From positions 21,781,384 to 21,845,383 of the forward strand of contig OX388317.1 in NCBI GenBank assembly GCA_947579605.1: DNA of 64,000 nt, read 5' to 3'. The position numbers were made by a program, and so were the translations under genes. The notes under the pieces were generated by a model, which saw only the letters and a list, made by a program, of their open reading frames with translations, ran no database searches and had not been told where the DNA came from. Position 1 is the first letter of the stretch. The number at the start of each line of letters is the position of its first letter. Below, one piece after another: positions 58,751 to 64,000 of this stretch. Origin of the DNA: Athripsodes cinereus. Lineage: Eukaryota > Arthropoda > Insecta > Trichoptera > Leptoceridae.

Positions 58751-60473
58751 ACATAGGGAGATAGATAGATAAATAAATAATATGTATTTCACAAATTTTA
58801 ATATTTATTTATTATAATATACAAATCTCCTTATATGTATATGGAAAGAAGGTTACTATGCTCAAGTAGGTACCTCCTAATTTCTGAAACAGAATTAGCA
58901 CTATAATTTCTTTTTTTATCTCCTTTTATTCATGGTTTTGTATCTTTTATAGTTTTTTTAAATAAATTTGTACTGCTGAAGTTATATCTACATACGATTA
59001 GGTAATCTGTGTGGTCTAGATTGGTTTAATACCTAAAATGTAGTATTGATTTTTTTGTAAATAATAACTGTGATTAATAAAATTTGTATAAGATGTAATA
59101 AAATATAATTTCGTCTTAGCCCTTTAATATTTTTGTGTGCAACATAAAGGGGACCCATATTCTTTGATTGAGAGAGAGAGAGAAAAAATGCCCTACTTTC
59201 ATTGTAATTCTGAAAACATGGTTAATTTACAATATAATATGTTTGCTATTTTTAATATATCCGTGACACTTTTTTTTGTAGGACTGCTTATTTAAACCCC
59301 CTCTCTCTGTTCAACATTAAAAATGAAAAAATATTAATAAATCTTTCTCTTCATCATATGAAACCTGATTGTGAAATTGATTTCAAAGTAAATATTTTTG
59401 TTAGTTTATTCGTTTCCGCCTCCGTCCATAACACTTTGAAACTGTTCAAAATTTGATTGAGAGATTTAACAGATGGGAGAGTTGGATAAATTAAAGCAAG
59501 TATTTTGTTCATCCATAGTAGTAAATATTGAACTTAGTTACAAGTAATTTTTTGATACTTTTTGTTGTTGTTGTAAATGTGTTTGTTTGTAATTTTATGG
59601 GCGAACCATTATTTCTAAAAAATAATAAAAATTATAGTGGAAAAAGAAACCTACGGAGCAAAAAGATGTCTTTCTTGTTTTAAAATCTGCAGTAGAATAA
59701 AATTCTTATTTTAATTTGTCCAGTAAGCGAATTCTATTGCTTGTGCACCAACATAATAAATAAATACCTAGTTATTTCTAGAAAACGATGTGTCGCAGTA
59801 ATATCATGTTTAAAATGACACAATCTACATAAAAAAAAAATTCTAAAAAGGGCCAAGAATATTTGATTGATTTCTGTAATATTGTATTAATGATATAAAA
59901 GATTGTTTAAAGAAATCAGTTGTTTCTTTGTTGTTAAGTTAGTGATTAATGATTATATTTTTGGATTTTTGGTGGATGATGCTACAACTTCTGGTTAAAT
60001 AATTTTCATTTAATTTTTGGTATTGATCAAAAAATTGTTTGATCTAAAGGGAGATTGCTAAAAATATATAGGTACATATATGAAATTGAAAACTTGTAGC
60101 ACACAGGAAGTCTGTTCATCATAAAGTTTTATAATCACCTAATATTTTCCAATGCTTTACACATCCATGCATTCATATTATCATTTAAAATTACCAATTC
60201 TTTTCCCCTTCAATAATTATATTAACGATTATCAAAATTATTGGGACTTCCAATACTTACTTCCGATAGCGAAACAATTTTTGTAAAAGTTATCCAGTTG
60301 TAGTTTTATGGTATGATGTACGTATGAAAAGATATTATTCGTGTTCATGTTAGTCCCAATAAAGGTGCATTGTACTTAGTGGGGCAGCAAAAGCTTAAAA
60401 CTCTAAATTACCAAATAATGTACTATTGTGAAATATATTTAATGAGTGTTTTGTTATTGTTTGTGTGTTGCAG
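58751..60473. other. Intron ending at the linker exon
   Basis: AT-rich, no repeat copy recognised. Ends with GTGTGTTGCAG (AG 60472-60473). Confidence 0.5.
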
Positions 60474-60620
60474 GAAGCTTTAAAGAAGAAACAACAGCCC
60501 CCCGTGTCCAGTGGGTCCAGTGCCTCAGTGGTGGGCTACTCAGCCTCATCCACATCACCCTCACCTGCCCCCGCACCCGCCACACGCCTCCCGGTACCCG
60601 ACTCACAATTACCTGCAGAT
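60474..60620 (+). CDS. Zfand5/6: ZFAND5/6-like protein, Ser/Pro-rich linker exon
   Basis: 49 codons in phase 0, continuing directly from the A20 exon: EALKKKQQPPVSSGSS, ASVVGYSASSTSPSP, APAPATRLPVPDSQLPAD. The basic KKKQQPP after the A20 finger and the disordered Ser/Ala/Pro linker are typical of ZFAND5/6 orthologues. The donor is GTTAGT (GT 60621), slightly off consensus, chosen because reading on gives VSI and a stop after three codons. The remaining linker and the C-terminal AN1 finger are not in the window. A 75-codon + frame at 60511-60738 is a frameshifted shadow of this exon. Confidence 0.88.
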
Positions 60621-60957
60621 GTTAGTATCTGAACAGACATACTACTTACAGATATTTATATGTGTTGTTATTATATGCCTTTTTGTAATGTCCAAAATAA
60701 TTTTTGTTTTACTTGTAATTGGTGTATTAATTTCATAACTAATATTGCAATAACAAAGGACAAATATGTATCTTTTCTGGGGGTAGGAGTGAAATAATTC
60801 TCCACTTGAGATACCCTTAAAACCCCCAGCTTCATAAGACTTTTGGGATTGTAAGAACTTGTTTTAACTGGACAGCAGCAGATAGGCAAGTGGGTTATAA
60901 TAGGTTTTATAGGTCTCAGTAGACAATACACTCTGCAAATAAATAAATAAATATTTT
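60621..60957. other. Intron, no feature recognised
   Basis: AT-rich start of the next ZFAND intron. Confidence 0.5.
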
Positions 60958-61115
60958 TACATCTTAGACATTTTACATCTAAAATTCAGCTATGAGGTTT
61001 GTCGCCCCTTTCTGAATGTCTTAATATTTTATTTGCACGGAGAGGACTGCTTGCATGTTTATTACATGCAGCTTGCCTTCTGGCAGCCTCACTTGTGGGA
61101 TATTCCGTGATGGTA
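60958..61115 (+). repeat. SINE-like repeat (family C), middle and 3' part
   Basis: CAGCTATGAGGTTTGTCGCC, CTGAATGTCTTAATATTTT, GCACGGAGAGGACTGCTTGC and TCACTTGTGGGATATTCCG. Confidence 0.78.
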
Positions 61116-61338
61116 TAATAGTAGAAGTTGTATGTGTCTTTAATGTTTTAAAAGTATGTATTTGTCCTTTTTGCATAACATTTTTAGTGCAATTGTAGTA
61201 GATCTTCATTTGTTCTTTTTATAAAACATTAACTATATGTGAGTTGCAGATCAAAACTGAATTAAATAAACCCTTAATAATTTATTGGTTAATTAGATTT
61301 GGTCTGTAGCTCTGCTAGGTGTAATTGTTTACATACTA

Positions 61339-61715
61339 TGTGTCGCTGAGTTTTGAAATCTGCTATAACACATTTTCACGGATAACGAGTTATATATGTC
61401 GCTGAAAATTGTTTATTTCAAAACACTCACCATTTGTACAAAACATAAAATAATTAGAAAATAATCTTGTTATATCCGCAATAACTCAACTGACCAATAG
61501 AAGTTATTTTTATGAATACGGAATGAACATTTTATTTTGAATCTGAACAATCAACAATAAAAAAATACATTAAAATTGAACTTTTGTAACAATCTTATAA
61601 TAAACAAACTTGTTTGACTTCAGGAAAGTACGTTTAATACTTGTAAAATAGTTTTTATCTGAGTTCTCTGAATCACAAAAATGTGTAATAGCATATTTCG
61701 AAACTCAGTGACACA
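61339..61715. mobile_element. Tc1/mariner-like MITE with TA duplication
   Basis: A 377-bp element with inverted ends of about 40 bp and a few mismatches: TGTGTCGCTGAGTTTTGAAA at the left and TTTCGAAACTCAGTGACACA at the right. It is flanked by TA at 61337-61338 and 61716-61717. No transposase. Confidence 0.78.
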
Positions 61716-61806
61716 TATATTTCATATATTTATGTCCGAGGGAAACTATATAAACTAAGTAATTTTTCAGTATGACTGTTTAAAGTTTTTTCATAGCATA
61801 ATTACC

Positions 61807-62040
61807 AGAGATGTGACGTATTTGAAATAAAAGTATTTAAAATACAAATACAAAATACAAAATACGTATTTGTATTTTGTATTTCAAATACCTTTTTGTA
61901 AAAAGTATTTTGTATTTTATTTGAAATACTTTTTTTGAGTATTTTGTATTTTACACAAAATACTTTTACAAAATACCTTTTTATTGTTTGAAACAAAATT
62001 CTGCCATTAATTGATATGCGCGTACGCCAAGTTTTTTTTG
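61807..62040. repeat. AAATAC-rich end of a possible hAT element
   Basis: Starts AGAGATGTGACGTATTTG, resembling the TAG-GATGTAACG ends of the MITEs at 3108 and 49360, and continues with repeated AAAATACAAATAC words. Similar sequence, facing the other way, fills 63935-64000. Confidence 0.5.
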
Positions 62041-62490
62041 CCAATTTGTTGAATTACAAATACAACGTTTCCATTAGAGTACTCCATGTTTGAGATTTAC
62101 ACACATAATAATGATGATTGAACAAATGATACATGACGCCGTTTAATGATCCATGGCCATTTCAAGGGCGCTGTGATTTCTCCTGAATGGTAGCATTTTC
62201 AATTTTGTCTGAAGGCAATCTATTCCAGGCAGATGACGCTGCGACTTTGTTTCTTCTTTCTGCAAATTTAGAGGTATTTGCCCTTTTGAGTTCAACGAGT
62301 TTAAGAAGCTGAGCACAGCCTTCGCCACACATTTTCGTCAGCGGACCAGCTCAGTGGGTGGTGTGCTGCTTTGTGGACAGTGAGACACAGTTTAAACACC
62401 AGTATCTCTAGGACTCTCAGTTAGTGTAGACTTCTTAGTAATGAAGTTATGTGGCAGCTCTTATTCTCTCTGTAAATGATCCGGAGGCAA
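62041..62490. repeat. Unclassified repeat-like sequence flanking the piggyBac relic
   Basis: CAGCTCAGTGGGTGGTGTGC, AGTGTAGACTTCTTAG and AAATGATCCGGAGGC, then (after the piggyBac relic) ACCACCTGAAGACGATAAGG. It looks like one older repeat interrupted by 62497-63443. A minus-strand 61-codon frame at 62143-62328 is unrecognised. Confidence 0.4.
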
Positions 62491-62496
62491 CATTAA

Positions 62497-63443
62497 CCCT
62501 TAGCTGGAATCGGGGGTCAAAAATGACTCAAACGACACAATTCTAAGTAATAACTTTGAAGACTTAGGCCCTGCAATCTTGGGCGCTTACTCTCTCATAA
62601 CGTCATGGGGTGCAGCTGGTGACGAACTTGCGTCGCTCTAATATTTCTAGAAGTGGAGGTATGTACACATGTGGGGTCAAAAATGACCCCCGAGTCCGGG
62701 AATGGTTGTATTTTTGTTACGTTTTTTGGAAGGCGTGAAAGCCAGAAAAGCGTCTAAAGAGAACTAAATATATAAAAAAAAATTGGCATCGAATTAGTCA
62801 TGCCTTTTGTACAAAACAACATAATTTTTTTTGTTAGACCAAAAAACAAGAATGGTATTTTTTTTTAAGAACATCAAGTAGAAGAAGACGTAGCTACTAA
62901 TGCCACTCAAACAAACAACCGTAAGAGAGTAAGGTGTTATTTATGTCATCGTAAAAAGGACCTGAAAGGTTCCCTAAAGTGTAGCAAGTGCTTACTTTTT
63001 ATATATAAAAAACAAAGTGCCAAAAATATCACATGTACCTACCAAATGTTAGACTTATAAGAGGAGTTTTGTTTTAGGTTGTTTTTTTTTGTTTGAGTTG
63101 ATCTCAAGAGAAGTTCCTGTTTTTTTGTTAAATGTTCATATAAGAAAGCGATAAAAGTAAATGTTTTTATGTTATTTTTATTTATTTAATGAATAAAAGC
63201 TCCTGTAGTTGATACTGTCAAAATAATTAGACAGAAGTTGATTTTGCTAAAAACTATATAGTTTATGGTCAAATGTGTAATAAAAATTGTTAATAGTTTA
63301 GTTAATAAGTTGTTAAATAATAAATTAAACGAAAAATTAAAAATATGTTGATGGTGTGAATATGATACCTAACAACTCTGTTGGGGTCATTTTTGACCCC
63401 CGATTCCAGTTACGTTGCCTAAAATAGCGATTCCTGCTAAGGG
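62497..63443 (+). mobile_element. piggyBac-type element relic, 947 bp
   Basis: Flanked by TTAA at 62493-62496 and 63444-63447. Ends CCCTTAGCTGGAATCG and CGATTCCTGCTAAGGG match in inverted orientation with one mismatch. Internal copies of GGGGTCAAAAATGACCCC-type palindromes lie at both ends (62513, 62676 and 63384). TTAA duplication and CCCT-type ends are diagnostic of piggyBac. Confidence 0.9.
62869..63060 (+). pseudogene. piggyBac transposase Cys-rich C-terminus
   Basis: The frame open from 62869 reads KRVRCYLCHRKKDLKG then SLKCSKC and ends at TAA 63058-63060. This matches the Cys-rich, RING/PHD-like tail of piggyBac transposases (C-x2-C...C-x2-C), which binds the terminal repeats. The second half of the finger is degenerate and the catalytic DDD domain is missing. 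It lies between the element's inverted ends, in + orientation, near its right end as in intact piggyBac elements. Confidence 0.8.
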
Positions 63444-63539
63444 TTAAAAACCACCTGAAGACGATAAGGAAGAGTCTGGAGCAGTCCTGTATATAATATA
63501 ATGTTACAGTAGTCCATACGATTTCAGATTTGGATTATC

Positions 63540-63900
63540 CATTCTGATTTATTTTGCAGCCCAAGTCAGGAATTCTCTTACCTGCTTGATGATACTCAAT
63601 CCATTTATGACAATTTTCGGCTTATCTCTTCTAACAACCGTACATTTTGTCATGACTTAATTATTTTTTTTTCTATTTCGACAGTTCTTCCTAAGGCTCA
63701 TCCTCATTGTCTGCAAGCAATGCTATATCGAATCATGTCAACCCTTTCTCCATTTATGTATACTCTTGTCCAGTTTTTCATTAATCAATGGCATTCATCA
63801 ATTGTCTGCAAGCAATGCTATATCGAATCATGTCAACCCTTTCTCCATTTATGTATACTTTTGTCCAGTTTTTAATTTCTTTTTCATTCATCAATGGTTT
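63540..63900 (-). pseudogene. RTE-like LINE reverse-transcriptase fragment with YADD region
   Basis: Minus strand: INGERVDMIRY followed, after a frameshift deleting the catalytic ADD, by DIALLADNEDEP, then KPKIVINGLSIIKQVREF. These match the reverse-transcriptase palm and following region of RTE-like LINEs (VDMIRYADDIALLADNEDEL then ING-I-QVKEFKYLG). The polymerase signature YADD is destroyed. Contains an internal 73-bp duplication. Confidence 0.78.
63707..63874. repeat. 73-bp direct duplication within the LINE fragment
   Basis: 63707-63779 and 63802-63874 are identical except one C/T difference (63765 against 63860), spaced 95 bp apart. It copies the segment around the former catalytic motif. 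Confidence 0.9.
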
Positions 63901-63934
63901 AAATACTAAATTCTTTTGTCTTACACCTTGTTCG

Positions 63935-64000
63935 ACTATTTGTAAAAAGTATTTTTAAAAGGTATTTTAAAAAGTATTTTGAAAATACGTATTTTGTATT
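63935..64000. repeat. AAATAC-rich repeat, cut by the window end
   Basis: AAAGTATTTTTAAAAGG then AAAATACGTATTTTGTATT, the inverted counterpart of 61807-62040. May be the inner part of the right end of the same element. Confidence 0.45.

Noticed and set aside
60511..60738. 75-codon frame with His/Pro-rich start
   Set aside because: Frameshifted shadow of the ZFAND linker exon running into the intron.
61807..62040. Minus-strand 80-codon frame in AAATAC-rich DNA
   Set aside because: Simple repetitive peptide (IQNTN-type) produced by the repeat.

Overview
The window looks like nuclear DNA from an insect, most likely a moth or butterfly. It is AT-rich and dense in the GTAGGTACCTAC-type motifs common in Lepidoptera. 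It is littered with short tRNA-derived SINEs, non-LTR (LINE) fragments and small DNA transposons, and the only recognisable host coding sequence is split by large introns. No bacterial gene organisation, rRNA, CRISPR array or functional tRNA was seen.

The host gene is the N-terminal half of an A20/AN1 zinc-finger protein of the ZFAND5/6 type on the + strand. A mostly untranslated exon begins after a splice acceptor at 54790-54791. The A20 finger exon is 55130-55228. A Ser/Pro-rich linker exon is 60474-60620. The AN1 finger must lie beyond position 64000. Because the exon at 54792 opens with a 3' splice site, at least one more 5' exon lies upstream. Candidates with promoter-like sequence and good donors are near 1560-1642 and 21790-22341. 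If either is right, much of the first 54 kb is a very large first intron or a long non-coding transcription unit.

Layout: 1-6.4 kb holds nested transposon debris, including a MITE inside a LINE fragment and a hAT derivative inside a SINE. 6.4-29 kb is largely unique sequence with scattered SINEs and a few GC-richer islets. 29-36.4 kb holds a 30-bp hAT-like remnant, a 114-bp-arm perfect palindrome, a 537-bp inverted-repeat element, a ~99-bp tandem array, and retroposon ends. 39.7-45.7 kb holds two multi-kilobase elements bounded by inverted repeats, one containing a broken LINE reverse transcriptase. 45.7-52.2 kb is mostly unique. 52.2-53.8 kb is a young, 5'-truncated LINE with an intact reverse-transcriptase reading frame. 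54.8-64 kb is the ZFAND gene, whose introns contain LINE fragments, an ORF1/FP25-like reading frame with a single in-frame stop, a pogo-like end, and a piggyBac relic with a recognisable Cys-rich tail.

The strongest unusual signals are a stem-loop near the 3' end of one LINE family whose base pairs covary between copies, the 30-bp transposon-like palindrome with a perfect 8-bp target duplication, the 114-bp perfect palindrome, and the FP25/ORF1-like frame with one stop. Most host-gene calls outside ZFAND are tentative and are marked so.
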